Notes: generated from the letters alone by a model not told the origin. A DNA stretch of 22,138 nt from Fidelibacterota bacterium UBA7300 (GCA_002471865.1 DKQU01000071.1:9623-31760); one strand, 5' to 3'; positions 1 to 9,327 are shown, counted from the first letter of the stretch. Numbers and translations are program-made.

Positions 1-1146
1 GCACTTGCAGAGTTGGACACTGTTGAGGCTGACACGGACAGTTCGCTGTTAAAAATAGCAGATGAAACATTACTGGAAACTGAAGCTATCAGCATAAATA
101 ACTTCACATCTTTACTGATCCCCACTCCTTCCGGTGATATGGGGGTTCCTCTTTCAAATCGCTCTCGTGTAAATAATATTCTTGAACAAGAAGATGTAAA
201 ACAGATCATCCAAAAAGATTACGGCCGATTTGTCTGGAGCAGTGATCCTCTAAAATCTTCTGAAGAACAAGAAGAGACTTACATACTCTACTATCTCGAT
301 GCTGATCCCAATAATCCTGAACTTACAGGTCAAGTAGTAGAGGACGCTGTGGCCGATATTTACAATGGTCAGCCTATTGTCCGGTTAGGGATGAATTCTG
401 AAGGAGCAAAGACATGGTCAGTTATCACCAGCCGGGTAGGCGACAGAGTAGCTATTGTTCTGGACAACAAGGTTCACATGGCTCCTTCCATTCGTTCGAA
501 GATTACTGACGGTCGTACTCAGGTGGAAGGCCTAGATGACATGGAAGAAGCCAAAGATATCGCCATTGTCCTCAGGGCAGGTAAACTCCCTGCTCCAATC
601 AGAAAAGTATATGGTCACGAAGTGGGTCCTGCTCTGGGGCAAGATTCAGTTGATAAAGGAACAACGTCTATCTTGGTCGGACTGGTGATTGTGCTTTTAT
701 TCATGCTCATCTACTATAAATTTTCCGGCTTAATCGCTGATATCGCGCTGATCTGGAATATATTATTGGTATTAGCAGTACTGGCTATGCTTGACGCCAC
801 TCTCACCCTGCCGGGAATCGCTGGCTTGATTCTGACGGTAGGCATGTCGGTGGATGCAAATGTCATTATTTTCGAGAGAATTCGTGAAGAAATGAGAAAA
901 GGGAAAACAGTCAGGGCGGCCATTGACAGCGGCTATACTCGTGCTCTTACGACTATCATTGATGCCAATGTGACAACTCTTCTTGTGGCACTCATTCTGT
1001 GGCAGTTTGGTACAGGACCTATAAAGGGATTTGCCGTCGTACTTTTCGCTGGAATCGCAATAAGTATGTTTACCGCCATTTTCTTCACTCGAACTATTTT
1101 TAACATAATCACATCCCGCAAACAGTTAAAAACGTTAAGTATATGA
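1..1146 (+). CDS. secD: Protein translocase subunit SecD, C-terminal part (5' end outside window)
   Basis: SecD pairs with SecF in the inner membrane and uses the proton gradient to help pull preproteins through SecYEG. The frame is open from base 1, so the N-terminus (TM1 and the first part of the periplasmic region) lies upstream; the first in-window start-like codon (TTG at 13) is not a real start. The visible 381 residues hold the end of the periplasmic P1 region, including a stretch reading GMNSEGAKTWSVIT typical of SecD, and then the membrane domain. That domain carries the family sequences GPALGQDS, GMSVDANVIIFERIREE and the closing helices around GFAVVLFAGI. The stop overlaps the secF start by four bases (ATGA), so the two are translationally coupled as in most bacteria. 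Only the 5' truncation is unusual, and it is a window effect. Confidence 0.97.
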   Translation, partial: ALAELDTVEADTDSSLLKIADETLLETEAISINNFTSLLIPTPSGDMGVPLSNRSRVNNILEQEDVKQIIQKDYGRFVWSSDPLKSSEEQEETYILYYLDADPNNPELTGQVVEDAVADIYNGQPIVRLGMNSEGAKTWSVITSRVGDRVAIVLDNKVHMAPSIRSKITDGRTQVEGLDDMEEAKDIAIVLRAGKLPAPIRKVYGHEVGPALGQDSVDKGTTSILVGLVIVLLFMLIYYKFSGLIADIALIWNILLVLAVLAMLDATLTLPGIAGLILTVGMSVDANVIIFERIREEMRKGKTVRAAIDSGYTRALTTIIDANVTTLLVALILWQFGTGPIKGFAVVLFAGIAISMFTAIFFTRTIFNIITSRKQLKTLSI

Positions 1147-2093
1147 GATTTCTATCAGAAACTAAAATTGATTTTCTCGGAGCACGCCGTTTTGGTTTCG
1201 TCATTTCCGGTGCCCTCCTGCTGACTGGGATGATTTCACTGTTCTTACAAAACGGTCCTAAGCTGGGAATTGACTTCACAGGCGGTACCAGAGTAATGGT
1301 CAAGTTCGATAAATCTGTGGAAATCAGCTCTGTACGTGATGCACTTGCCATCGTGGAAATAGAGGGCGAGACCTTTGACTTCAGCAAGGCAGAAATCAAG
1401 CTGGAGCGAGACAAAGAATTGGGTGATCTGGTGAGTGTACGCCTCCCAAAACTGCCTGAGACTGTAGATGATGCAGATGAGGCTGTTATAAATAAACTCA
1501 TCAACGCATTCCCCGAGAGTGTTCCCAAAAATAAAATTGAATTCAAGCTATCCACGGACACAATCGGCCCCAAAATTGGATCCGAACTTCGCGGGAAAGC
1601 TATTCTCGCTATTATCTCGTCTATCTTGATGATCCTAATTTATGTTTCAATTCGGTTTCAATTCAAGTTTGCTATTGGTGCCATAGCCGCCCTGGTCCAT
1701 GATGTTCTAATAACTCTCGGCATCTTCTCTATCATGGATTACGAGATTTCACTAGTAATCGTGGCGGCATTTTTGACTATTGTTGGATATTCACTTAACG
1801 ATACTATTGTAGTATTTGATAGAGTACGCGAAAACCTCAAACGTCTGAAGCAGGAGAGGTATGAGACCATTATCAATAAGAGTATTAACGAATCACTCTC
1901 AAGGACTGTCATCACCTCTCTGACCACTTTCATGGTAGTCTTTATTTTATGGCTTGCCGGAGGTGAAGTAATCCGCTATTTCGCTTTCGCTATGATGGTG
2001 GGCATTCTGATTGGAACCTACTCTTCCATGTTCGTGGCGAGTCCTGTAGTAGTGGCGTGGCACAACCGCTTTGGTAAGAGCAAAAGCCGATAA
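1143..2093 (+). CDS. secF: Protein translocase subunit SecF
   Basis: SecF is the partner of SecD in the SecDF accessory complex of the Sec translocon. The protein has 316 residues, usual for the family. TM1 lies near residues 14-36 and is followed by the SecF signature GIDFTGGTRV at the start of the periplasmic loop. Five further membrane helices fill about residues 145-305. The conserved segment GYSLNDTIVVFDRVREN in the membrane domain matches the SecD segment GMSVDANVIIFERIREE, as expected for paralogous halves. The ATG is fixed by the ATGA overlap with secD. No frameshift or missing motif is visible. Confidence 0.97.
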   Translation: MRFLSETKIDFLGARRFGFVISGALLLTGMISLFLQNGPKLGIDFTGGTRVMVKFDKSVEISSVRDALAIVEIEGETFDFSKAEIKLERDKELGDLVSVRLPKLPETVDDADEAVINKLINAFPESVPKNKIEFKLSTDTIGPKIGSELRGKAILAIISSILMILIYVSIRFQFKFAIGAIAALVHDVLITLGIFSIMDYEISLVIVAAFLTIVGYSLNDTIVVFDRVRENLKRLKQERYETIINKSINESLSRTVITSLTTFMVVFILWLAGGEVIRYFAFAMMVGILIGTYSSMFVASPVVVAWHNRFGKSKSR

Positions 2094-2144
2094 GGCGCTG
2101 GCTCTCCGCCTCCACAATATTCCCACACTTACACTTATAATAAA

Positions 2145-3044
2145 ATGAAACCAGCTATTTTGTTGACCTTTATTCTCGTGAGCTGTGTTTGGGGAACTAC
2201 CTGGTACGCCATGAAGATAGGGTTGGAAGATACGCCACCAATCCTCGCAGTTGGTTTACGATTTGCAATTTCTGCCACTATTCTCTGGGCCATATTTCTT
2301 TTTCGTAAAGAGCAGCTTGTTCTAACAAAAGATGCCGTAAAAGTATATCTGGCATTCGGTGTTATTAGTTTTGGCTGCTCGTATTCACTTACTTATTGGG
2401 GAACCAAATACATTCACTCAGGACTCTCTGCAGTCATCTGGTCAACCTTTCCCATTGTTGTAGTCCTATTTGCCCACTTTATGCTCCGTAATGACCGCAT
2501 TACTATTCAGAAAAGTGTCGGAGTTTTATTCGGGCTAATAGGAACAGCTATGATTTTCGTACAGGATAAGGCAGTCTTTGAGGGGTTTGATCTGAAGGCT
2601 GTAGCAGCAGTCTCAGCAGCAGTACTGGTGGCGGCATGGCCAAATGTATTATACAAAAAACACCAGAAGAATATCCCTCACTTTCATCTCAATATTGCTT
2701 CTCAATCCATAGCAGCGGTAACATTACTACCCATTTCATTTCTAATCGAAAATCCAATGAGCGTCGAGTGGAGTTTGCGTAACACTTCAGCTCTCTTCTA
2801 TCTCGCCATTCCCGGGACAGCGGTTGTCTGGAGCATTTACTTTTGGCTCTACAAACATCTATCTGTCACACAAATATCCACTATAGCTCTCATTCCGCCT
2901 ATTATTGCCGTAATAATAGGATGGCAGTTTTTAGGTGAACAATTCACACCGAGGATGCTTGCCGGTTCATTTTTAATCCTTACTGGTGTATTATTCGTAA
3001 ACTACAAACAAAGCCGACCGGCGGCAGTTGAAACAACTCTCTAA
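2145..3044 (+). CDS. DMT-superfamily permease (EamA type)
   Basis: This is a 299-residue, very hydrophobic protein with about ten predicted membrane helices in two similar halves, the usual layout of EamA/RhaT-type drug/metabolite transporters. The first helix contains SCVWGTTWYAMKIGL, a classic opening of EamA proteins (WG[ST][ST][FW]). A second EamA unit starts near residue 150, and the last helix reads LAGSFLILTGVLFVNY, the typical family ending (AGxxLIxxGV). It probably exports or imports a small metabolite, but the substrate cannot be told from the sequence. The ATG lies 51 bases after secF, and no strong Shine-Dalgarno sequence is visible. The following methyltransferase gene overlaps its 3' end. 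Confidence 0.88.
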   Translation: MKPAILLTFILVSCVWGTTWYAMKIGLEDTPPILAVGLRFAISATILWAIFLFRKEQLVLTKDAVKVYLAFGVISFGCSYSLTYWGTKYIHSGLSAVIWSTFPIVVVLFAHFMLRNDRITIQKSVGVLFGLIGTAMIFVQDKAVFEGFDLKAVAAVSAAVLVAAWPNVLYKKHQKNIPHFHLNIASQSIAAVTLLPISFLIENPMSVEWSLRNTSALFYLAIPGTAVVWSIYFWLYKHLSVTQISTIALIPPIIAVIIGWQFLGEQFTPRMLAGSFLILTGVLFVNYKQSRPAAVETTL

Positions 3045-3528
3045 TTTGCTTTTTCACACAACACTTAAAGCACCTATTGGTCTTCTGAAAATCGTTAATT
3101 CAGAAATTGGAGTTCGCCGGATTATACTGCCTAGTGAGTCAGATGATCTATTTATTACCGATTTGAATATGATTGAAGATACACGGCTCCTCCGACCGGT
3201 ATGCGATGAACTCACCGCCTACTTTGACGGCACGGTCAAAAAGTTTACCGTCCCTATTGATCTTCAAACTACACAGTTTAGGAAACTGGCTCTGAATGAA
3301 GTGAATTGTATTGAATATGGAAAAACGGCTTCCTACAAAGAGATCGCCGAACGGATCGGAAATCCCAAAGCCGTCAGGGCTGTAGGCGGAGCCAACGCTC
3401 ATAATCCCATTCCAATTATCATCCCTTGTCACAGAGTTATTGCATACGATGGCACACTGGGTGGTTACGGAGGAGGATTGGAGATGAAGAAGTACCTCTT
3501 AAGGCTTGAAGGCTCACTGTTCGATTGA
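3028..3528 (+). CDS. ogt: Methylated-DNA--[protein]-cysteine S-methyltransferase
   Basis: This protein repairs O6-alkylguanine by moving the alkyl group to its own cysteine in a single-use reaction. The active-site motif PCHRV is present with the acceptor Cys134. It is preceded by the helix-turn-helix segment (SYKEIAERIG) and the arginine-finger region RAVGGANAHNP (Arg117). The glycine-rich GGYGGGLEMKKYLLRLEG tail is also normal. The 166-residue length fits Ogt/MGMT proteins. The start is uncertain: the TTG at 3028 overlaps the permease gene by 17 bases, and a second in-frame TTG at 3046 would begin just after the permease stop. No in-frame ATG lies before residue 48. The overlap suggests translational coupling to the permease gene. 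Confidence 0.92.
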   Translation: MKQLSNLLFHTTLKAPIGLLKIVNSEIGVRRIILPSESDDLFITDLNMIEDTRLLRPVCDELTAYFDGTVKKFTVPIDLQTTQFRKLALNEVNCIEYGKTASYKEIAERIGNPKAVRAVGGANAHNPIPIIIPCHRVIAYDGTLGGYGGGLEMKKYLLRLEGSLFD

Positions 3529-3570
3529 GGATTGACCCACAGGGTACTACATACTATTTTCGATTTTCGA

Positions 3571-3598
3571 TTGATAAAACAAGGATTGACTGTAATTT
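3571..3598 (+). promoter_or_regulatory. Possible promoter of the DUF502 gene
   Basis: A TTGATA box (3571-3576) and a TAATTT box (3593-3598) are 16 bases apart in the 82-base gap before the DUF502 gene. Transcription would start only a few bases before the ATG, giving a nearly leaderless mRNA, which fits the lack of a Shine-Dalgarno sequence there. The region is AT-rich, so a chance match is possible. Confidence 0.25.
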
Positions 3599-3610
3599 CA
3601 CTACGTTGAT

Positions 3611-4240
3611 ATGAGCAATTACTTGAAAACAGCACGCAGTAAAATTATTACCGGATTGATTACACTGGCACCGGCAGCAGCAACAGTCTGGGTACTCCAA
3701 TTTCTTTTCAACTTTTTCGACGGTATGGCTGCTCCACTTGTGGATAGAGTTCTAGGTGTCCACATACCGGGGCTGGGACTTATCGTCTCTTTTATTGCTA
3801 TCTTCTTTCTAGGCATCCTGGTTACAAATTTTTTAGGGAAGAAACTCATTCAGTGGGGCGAATCCATGCTTCAGCGTGTTCCTATTGCTAAATCTGTTTA
3901 TGGTACCATCAAACAGATTACTCAAACTTTAGGTGGCACAGGAAACCGAGCATTCAAAAGGACAGTGCTAATCGAGTATCCCCGAAAGGGCATGTGGAGT
4001 CTAGCCTTTGTCACAGGAAATTCAGTAGATCACAATGGAATAAAGTATATCCACATTTTCTTGCCAACTACTCCCAATCCCACATCCGGCTACATGCTTA
4101 TTCTCCCAGAAACCGACTCGATAGATGCTCAGATGACAGTTGAGGAAGGGATGAAGACGATCATTTCAGGTGGAATGATAGCGCCGGAGAAAAACCAAAT
4201 TCGTTCTACAGGGAATAATAAAACCGGCCCGGGGGTTTAA
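3611..4240 (+). CDS. DUF502 family inner-membrane protein
   Basis: This 209-residue protein matches the DUF502 family of uncharacterised membrane proteins. It opens with a basic segment, then a helix reading GLITLAPAAATVWVLQFLF (about residues 15-35), then a second helix around LGLIVSFIAIFFLGILVTNFLG (about 55-77). The characteristic soluble part follows, with RVPIAKSVYGTIKQ, the segment around VLIEYPRKGMWSLAFVTG and then IFLPTTPNPTSGY. These PTTPNPTSG and YPRKG motifs are hallmarks of the family. The biochemical function is unknown. It is followed by plsY on the same strand after 97 bases, which suggests loose linkage to envelope functions. Confidence 0.9.
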   Translation: MSNYLKTARSKIITGLITLAPAAATVWVLQFLFNFFDGMAAPLVDRVLGVHIPGLGLIVSFIAIFFLGILVTNFLGKKLIQWGESMLQRVPIAKSVYGTIKQITQTLGGTGNRAFKRTVLIEYPRKGMWSLAFVTGNSVDHNGIKYIHIFLPTTPNPTSGYMLILPETDSIDAQMTVEEGMKTIISGGMIAPEKNQIRSTGNNKTGPGV

Positions 4241-4337
4241 GTGGGGTTATTAGGAGGGTGAGACAAGTGGCCCCCAAGCCGGCTTCTTCAAAACAGTTTA
4301 CTCATCCCTGTTCTATTAAGTTCCCGACTATTTCATA

Positions 4338-4994
4338 ATGCTCCAAATTTTCTCCGTAATCATACTCGGATATCTTTTAGGATCAATCCCCACCAGTCTT
4401 ACTTTAGGTAAAATTCACAGCCGAATAGATATCAGGAAACACGGCAGCGGCAACGCTGGATTGACAAATGTCTATCGTGTTCTGGGGTTCGGCCCTGCAC
4501 TGGTGGTTGCAGTTGTAGATATCTCGAAAGGGTGGCTTGCCGTCGCTTTAATTCCATCTTTTTTCCCCGATCTCTTCATCAATGACATCCATCTTGCAGG
4601 AATTTTAACTGGCTCTGCAGCGGTGCTCGGCCACACCTTTACTCTCTTCGCCGGCTTCCGCGGAGGCAAAGGAGTCGCAGCACTACTGGGGGTGATCATT
4701 GCACTTTATCCGACTGTTATTCCAATTTGTCTGACCGTTTTTGTCCTCACTCTCATAACTTGGGGATATGTGTCTGTTAGTTCCATGACTGCCACTGCTG
4801 CCTTGACATTTGGCGTATGGATACTGCCTGAATTTGGTTTTGAACCTTCAGGAATCTCCCTGAGAATCTTTACCATACTCATCTTTCTCTTTATCATATT
4901 CACCCACCGAACCAACATAAGAAGATTGCGAGAGGGGACAGAAAATAGGTTTGAGAAGGTTGTACTGTTTAAATCTAAGAAGCGTAAACTTTAG
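4338..4994 (+). CDS. plsY: Glycerol-3-phosphate acyltransferase PlsY
   Basis: PlsY transfers the acyl group from acyl-phosphate (made by PlsX) to glycerol-3-phosphate, giving lysophosphatidic acid at the inner membrane. The 218-residue protein has the expected multi-helix layout and the family motifs: GYLLGSIPTSL in the first helix, HGSGNAGLTNVYRVLG in the first loop, and GHTFTLFAGFRGGKGVA, the glycine-rich substrate-binding loop. The last helix is followed by a basic tail containing HRTNIRRLREGTENR, also typical. The stop codon overlaps the stop of the opposing DUF885 gene by four bases, so no terminator fits between them. Confidence 0.95.
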   Translation: MLQIFSVIILGYLLGSIPTSLTLGKIHSRIDIRKHGSGNAGLTNVYRVLGFGPALVVAVVDISKGWLAVALIPSFFPDLFINDIHLAGILTGSAAVLGHTFTLFAGFRGGKGVAALLGVIIALYPTVIPICLTVFVLTLITWGYVSVSSMTATAALTFGVWILPEFGFEPSGISLRIFTILIFLFIIFTHRTNIRRLREGTENRFEKVVLFKSKKRKL

Positions 4995-6640
4995 AGAATT
5001 TTCCCGTCATCATCAGCAAGCATGAGCTGCCGGACAAGCGGAACAGGGGGAGCTCCAAAAGAGAGTAGCGTATCGTGGAAACGCTTGAGTGAAAACGCAT
5101 CTCCCTCTTGTGCTTTCCAATCCTCCTTCAACTTGAGGATCATCAGCTTCCCCAGAGTATAGTTTAAATATCCCGGATCAAAAGTACCTCGTTCTGCTTC
5201 CTTTTGGGCTGGAGTCTCCGCCATAAGTGCATTTTCCATAAGAAAATCCTTTGCCTCTTCAACTGTCATTTTCTGAGTATGCATCTTGATGGAACAGATA
5301 AAACGACAGTCCCGGAGCAGCGCTTCAGAAAGCTGTGCCAGTCGATAACGAGCTTCACCCTCATGCCAACCTTCGTCCAGCATCATCTCTTCGGAATAGT
5401 GAGCCCACCCTTCCCAGAAAGAATAAGCTCCGGCAAGTTTGGATACCTTTGAAGGGGCGGAAAGTGTATGGAGATAATGAACATAATGTCCTGGGTAAGC
5501 TTCATGAACTGAAACACCATCAAGTGTTGCATAATCAAACTTGGTAAGCCACTCTTCTTTCTTTTTATCCGGCCATTCATCCAGAACATTAGTGACATAA
5601 TAAAAAGATTCCGTCGCTGACTTTTCATAGGGACCCGGAGTATCACACATGGCAAAAGCCCAGCGGTAAAAAGTGGGGGTTTCTTCAACATTAATACGAA
5701 CTTCAGAGGGAATAGTGACAAGGTCTTTTTCTATGATAAAATCTCGTATCGCCTCCAGCATCTCTTCAGTGTCTGAGATCAGAGAGTCTGCTTGCGGATG
5801 ATCTTTTGCAACTTCTGCCATAACTTCTTGGACACTTTTCCCGGGCATGAATTCTTGTGCAAGCTCTTCGAACATTAAACTGTTTCGTGATAGATCCTCT
5901 TCACCAATTCTTAAAAGTTTATCCAGTTCAATCTCAACTCTTTCGCCGTGACGAAGCATATCAATATAATTAAAGCGGCCAATGGCAAAGGTATCCGTAG
6001 CTTCAGGCAAAAGAATTTCTTCCATGTACTGAATGAAAAAATCCAGGGCTTTAGTGGCTCTAATAACTGACTGTTCCAAATCAAGCAAGATGCTATCTTC
6101 TTCGATCTCACTAAAATATTGTATGACATCCTCACGATAAAAATCTCTATAGCCTTTATACATTTCGATGGTAGTAGTTAGATTAATTTTGGGGAGAGGA
6201 GATTGAAGATTAAATTTTTGCTGATCAAGAAAATGGGGGATCGCTTTTAAATGATCTGCTGTGTGTTGAGCCCGAACAGTAATCGTATCGTAATTCCGTT
6301 TTAGATAAGTGCTGACATCAAGATGAAATTCGTACGCCATGGGATCTTCGGCCCACCATCTTAACTGAAGGAGTCCGAATCGTTCATACTTGATGGATTG
6401 ATCTAATTGAGCAAGATCTGCAGAATCCTGCAGACTGAGATTTTCCTCCCCTAACCTTTCAGCTTCTAGTTCATAAAAGCGCAACCGCTTGAGAAAACCC
6501 ATAATGTTTTCATATGAAAAATCAGGTATCTTGCCAAGATAGCGATGGAATCCAGCATAACGTCCTTCAGTTGGATTATAACTGAAATAATCGTCATAGA
6601 AGCGATTGACAAGATCGTTAAGCTGTTCCTGCGCGGACAT
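4991..6640 (-). CDS. DUF885 family putative metallopeptidase
   Basis: This 549-residue protein belongs to the DUF885 family. It contains HEAYPGH at residues 379-385, the HExxxGH-like zinc-site motif of the family, followed 25 residues later by EGWAHYSEE, which supplies the next conserved Glu and His. Members are thought to be zinc peptidases, and some have been linked to peptide or dipeptide cleavage, but the substrate here is unknown. No signal peptide is visible, so it is probably cytoplasmic. The ATG is supported by a good Shine-Dalgarno sequence (AAGGAG about 9 bases upstream). It sits 25 bases downstream of an Omp85 gene, which itself follows an M20 dipeptidase gene, so a joint role in peptide use is plausible. 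Confidence 0.9.
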   Translation of the reverse strand: MSAQEQLNDLVNRFYDDYFSYNPTEGRYAGFHRYLGKIPDFSYENIMGFLKRLRFYELEAERLGEENLSLQDSADLAQLDQSIKYERFGLLQLRWWAEDPMAYEFHLDVSTYLKRNYDTITVRAQHTADHLKAIPHFLDQQKFNLQSPLPKINLTTTIEMYKGYRDFYREDVIQYFSEIEEDSILLDLEQSVIRATKALDFFIQYMEEILLPEATDTFAIGRFNYIDMLRHGERVEIELDKLLRIGEEDLSRNSLMFEELAQEFMPGKSVQEVMAEVAKDHPQADSLISDTEEMLEAIRDFIIEKDLVTIPSEVRINVEETPTFYRWAFAMCDTPGPYEKSATESFYYVTNVLDEWPDKKKEEWLTKFDYATLDGVSVHEAYPGHYVHYLHTLSAPSKVSKLAGAYSFWEGWAHYSEEMMLDEGWHEGEARYRLAQLSEALLRDCRFICSIKMHTQKMTVEEAKDFLMENALMAETPAQKEAERGTFDPGYLNYTLGKLMILKLKEDWKAQEGDAFSLKRFHDTLLSFGAPPVPLVRQLMLADDDGKIL

Positions 6641-6665
6641 CGTTATTCTCCTTTGCTGTCACTTT

Positions 6666-7976
6666 TTAGAATTTATGCCCAACTGAAATGTGCCATTGAG
6701 GAATTCGCCATTCATTGTCATGATAACCGATGCCGTAATCTACTCTAAACAACATATTTCCCGGTACAAAGAAACGTAACCCGATACCGGTACCTATTAT
6801 GGGATATTCACTAATCATATGGGAAAAGTTATCGTCGGCAGCGCCAAGATCAAAGAACTCAGCCAGAATCAAGCCGAACTCAGTGCCAATGCGTGTCAAC
6901 CGCTTGGGGATCAAAGTCTGACGCAGCTCCGCTGAGAAAAAATAAGTATTTAATCCTGAGCGGAACGATTCTTCCACATAGAGAGTCGAATCGAGTACTT
7001 CCCATCCGCGGATGGACTCTGCGCCCCCCACGGAAACAGTTTTGTATGGGATGCTATCACCAAAATATTTGCGGAAAGACAAAGATAAACCTGCCACCCA
7101 TTTCTTTTTTCCTGGAATCAGCAATTTGTAAGTTCTGGCAGTAAAATACAATTCAGTAATATTCGGCGAATCATCATTAAGCCCAAATTCCGGACGAAGT
7201 TGAGTATCAATATAAATTCCTTCTGAAGGATCCTGATAGATATTCCGTGTATCGTAAATCAACTGAAATTTCGTCTGAAAATACTGATGTTCAACATCTT
7301 GTCTTTCTTCCGGAAAGAAATCAATCCACCTTTTTTCAACACTTACCGTCCCCCAGACTTTCCACTGATATCCGAAGTACCGGCCAATGGTTGTCTCCAG
7401 GTCAAGTTCTCGATATTCGTGGGGGAGAAATAGGTGATCAGATAGGTTGTAAAACATATGTCCACGGAATGAAACATGATCACCCATAATCCAAGGATCA
7501 TTAAATCCGAATCCGCCAACTTCCTTGCGTCCAAATGTTGCATAAACGGACAGATCTTCATTTCTGCCCCTAAAATTTTTTAGAACCAGTATTCCGCCGA
7601 AAGACCAACCGGACTCTTCTTCATACATTATTATGGGACCGGGGAAGATCCGCCATGACTCTACCACTTTGTATGACAATATTTGGGCTCCTTCTTTATC
7701 AGGCAGGAGCATTACCTTCACAGTAGAAAATATTCCGAGATTATCAATCCTGTTCCTGTCTTCTTCTGCTAGAACAGAATCATAAGGAACATTCACGGGA
7801 TGATGAATCTCACGCCGAATAACGTATTCCTTAGTTATTTTATGACCTTCAACTACAATATCTGAAATGATGGGAAAATTTTGTTCTTCAGCTTTAATGG
7901 TTGTCGGTAACGAGGCGATGAAGAGACAGAAAATAAAAAAAATGACGTGGAGCTTAGTTTTGTGCAAGTTCTTCAT
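6666..7976 (-). CDS. Omp85/BamA-superfamily outer-membrane protein with one POTRA domain
   Basis: The ATG at 7976 gives 436 residues. A frame extension upstream is possible, but this start places a clean signal peptide at the N-terminus (MKNLHKTK, a hydrophobic core ending near TTIKA). One POTRA-like domain follows (about residues 30-105, with IVVEGHKITKEYVIRREI, then DRNRIDNLGIFSTVKV). The rest is a transmembrane beta-barrel with the Omp85 signature VGGAESIRGWE (VRGY-type motif) and the final aromatic residue in HISVGHKF. BamA usually has five POTRA domains and TamA three, so this is a small relative that may insert or export a specific partner or lipid. Its start overlaps the M20 dipeptidase gene by 23 bases, indicating one operon. 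Confidence 0.85.
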   Translation of the reverse strand: MKNLHKTKLHVIFFIFCLFIASLPTTIKAEEQNFPIISDIVVEGHKITKEYVIRREIHHPVNVPYDSVLAEEDRNRIDNLGIFSTVKVMLLPDKEGAQILSYKVVESWRIFPGPIIMYEEESGWSFGGILVLKNFRGRNEDLSVYATFGRKEVGGFGFNDPWIMGDHVSFRGHMFYNLSDHLFLPHEYRELDLETTIGRYFGYQWKVWGTVSVEKRWIDFFPEERQDVEHQYFQTKFQLIYDTRNIYQDPSEGIYIDTQLRPEFGLNDDSPNITELYFTARTYKLLIPGKKKWVAGLSLSFRKYFGDSIPYKTVSVGGAESIRGWEVLDSTLYVEESFRSGLNTYFFSAELRQTLIPKRLTRIGTEFGLILAEFFDLGAADDNFSHMISEYPIIGTGIGLRFFVPGNMLFRVDYGIGYHDNEWRIPQWHISVGHKF

Positions 7977-9327
7977 ATAGATAGATTGAGCTGATAATAC
8001 CCAATTGATAATTTTCGAGATCGAGCCATTCATTGGGTGCATGAGCATTTTCATTTGGCAATCCAAAACCAATCAATAGGCACGGAATTTTGAGAGTATC
8101 AACCATGGTCTGGACGAAAGGGATTGATCCCCCTTCTCTAATGAACACCGCCTTCTTGCCGAATCCCTTTTGGAGAGCCCTTTTTGCCGCATTAAAAGCG
8201 GGATGGGATACATCCGCAACGAACCCGTCACCGCCATGTAACCTTTCCACGGAAACTTCTACTTCAGGAGGAGCTATTTCTTTAATGAATGCTTCGAAAA
8301 GATCACCCACTCGTTCCGGATTCTGATTCGGTACCAACCGCATACTCACTTTAGCGTGTGCCTCTGCCGGAATGATAGTTTTTGCTCCTTCGCCTTGAAA
8401 TCCGCCCCAGATACCACAGACATCCAGTGTAGGTCGGGCCCAAAGATTTTCCAAAACTGAGTAACCTTTTTCGCCAAAGAGAGCCGGAGCGCCTACATCC
8501 TCGCGATACTCTTCCTTATCAAACGGGAGAGCTGAGAGATCAGCATGCTCCTTCTTGCTGATAGGAATAACATCATCATAGAATCCGGGTATGGAAATCT
8601 GACCGCTTTCATCCTTGAGTTGTGAAATTATTTCTGCTAACGCATGAATGGGATTTTTCACTGCACCACCAAAGGACCCGGAGTGGAGGTCTTGCTTCGA
8701 TCCACGAAGATTCAGTTGAAAGTACGCCAACCCCCGAAGACCATAGCAGATAGAAGGCATTCCCTTTTTAAACATGGGCGTATCAGAGATTACAGCAGAA
8801 TCTGCTTTCAGTAATTCACGATTATTTTCAAGAAATTCTTCGAGATGTTCACTCCCAATTTCCTCTTCCCCTTCGGCGATAAACTTGACATTCAGTGGAA
8901 GCTGGCCGTGTTCGCTAAGCCACGATTCGATGGCTTTTAGATGAACGTAAATCTGACCTTTATCGTCCACTGTCCCTCGGCCGTACATCCTACCGTTACG
9001 GATAGCCGGTTCGAACGGCGGCGACTCCCATAATTCAAGCGGATCGACGGGCTGCACATCGTAATGTCCATAAATCAGTACAGTGGGCTTTCCCTCGGCT
9101 GCAAGCCATTCACCATAAACTACAGGGTGACCAGCTGTCTCAAAAATCTCTGCCCGTTGCAACCCAGATTGAAGCATTTTATCTTTTAGAAATTCCGCAC
9201 AACGGCGGACATCATCTATATGCTCTGAACTGCTTGAGACACTAGGGATTTCTACAAACTCTACCAGATCATCTATAAATCGCTGACTGTGCTTTTCAGC
9301 GAAAGAAATAACCGACTTTATTTCCAT
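7954..9327 (-). CDS. M20 family metallodipeptidase
   Basis: The protein matches M20/ArgE/DapE-family zinc peptidases of the long dipeptidase (carnosinase-like) branch. Counting from the ATG at 9327 (457 residues), the metal site is complete: YGHYDVQPVDP (His88, Asp90), GRGTVDDKGQ (bridging Asp121), AEGEEEIGSEH (general base and ligand at Glu154/Glu155), SDTP (Asp182) and a C-terminal His in ENAHAPNEW. A lid/dimerisation domain lies between about residues 200 and 320. A TTG seven codons upstream (9348) is possible, but the ATG is preferred. No signal peptide is visible, so it is cytoplasmic. It probably releases amino acids from dipeptides or short peptides, which fits the DUF885 protein in the same operon. 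Confidence 0.93.
   Translation of the reverse strand: MEIKSVISFAEKHSQRFIDDLVEFVEIPSVSSSSEHIDDVRRCAEFLKDKMLQSGLQRAEIFETAGHPVVYGEWLAAEGKPTVLIYGHYDVQPVDPLELWESPPFEPAIRNGRMYGRGTVDDKGQIYVHLKAIESWLSEHGQLPLNVKFIAEGEEEIGSEHLEEFLENNRELLKADSAVISDTPMFKKGMPSICYGLRGLAYFQLNLRGSKQDLHSGSFGGAVKNPIHALAEIISQLKDESGQISIPGFYDDVIPISKKEHADLSALPFDKEEYREDVGAPALFGEKGYSVLENLWARPTLDVCGIWGGFQGEGAKTIIPAEAHAKVSMRLVPNQNPERVGDLFEAFIKEIAPPEVEVSVERLHGGDGFVADVSHPAFNAAKRALQKGFGKKAVFIREGGSIPFVQTMVDTLKIPCLLIGFGLPNENAHAPNEWLDLENYQLGIISSIYLYEELAQN

Noticed and set aside
2136..2141. Perfect TATAAT just before the permease gene
   Set aside because: It lies only three bases before the ATG and has no -35 box at the right distance, so transcription would start inside the gene.
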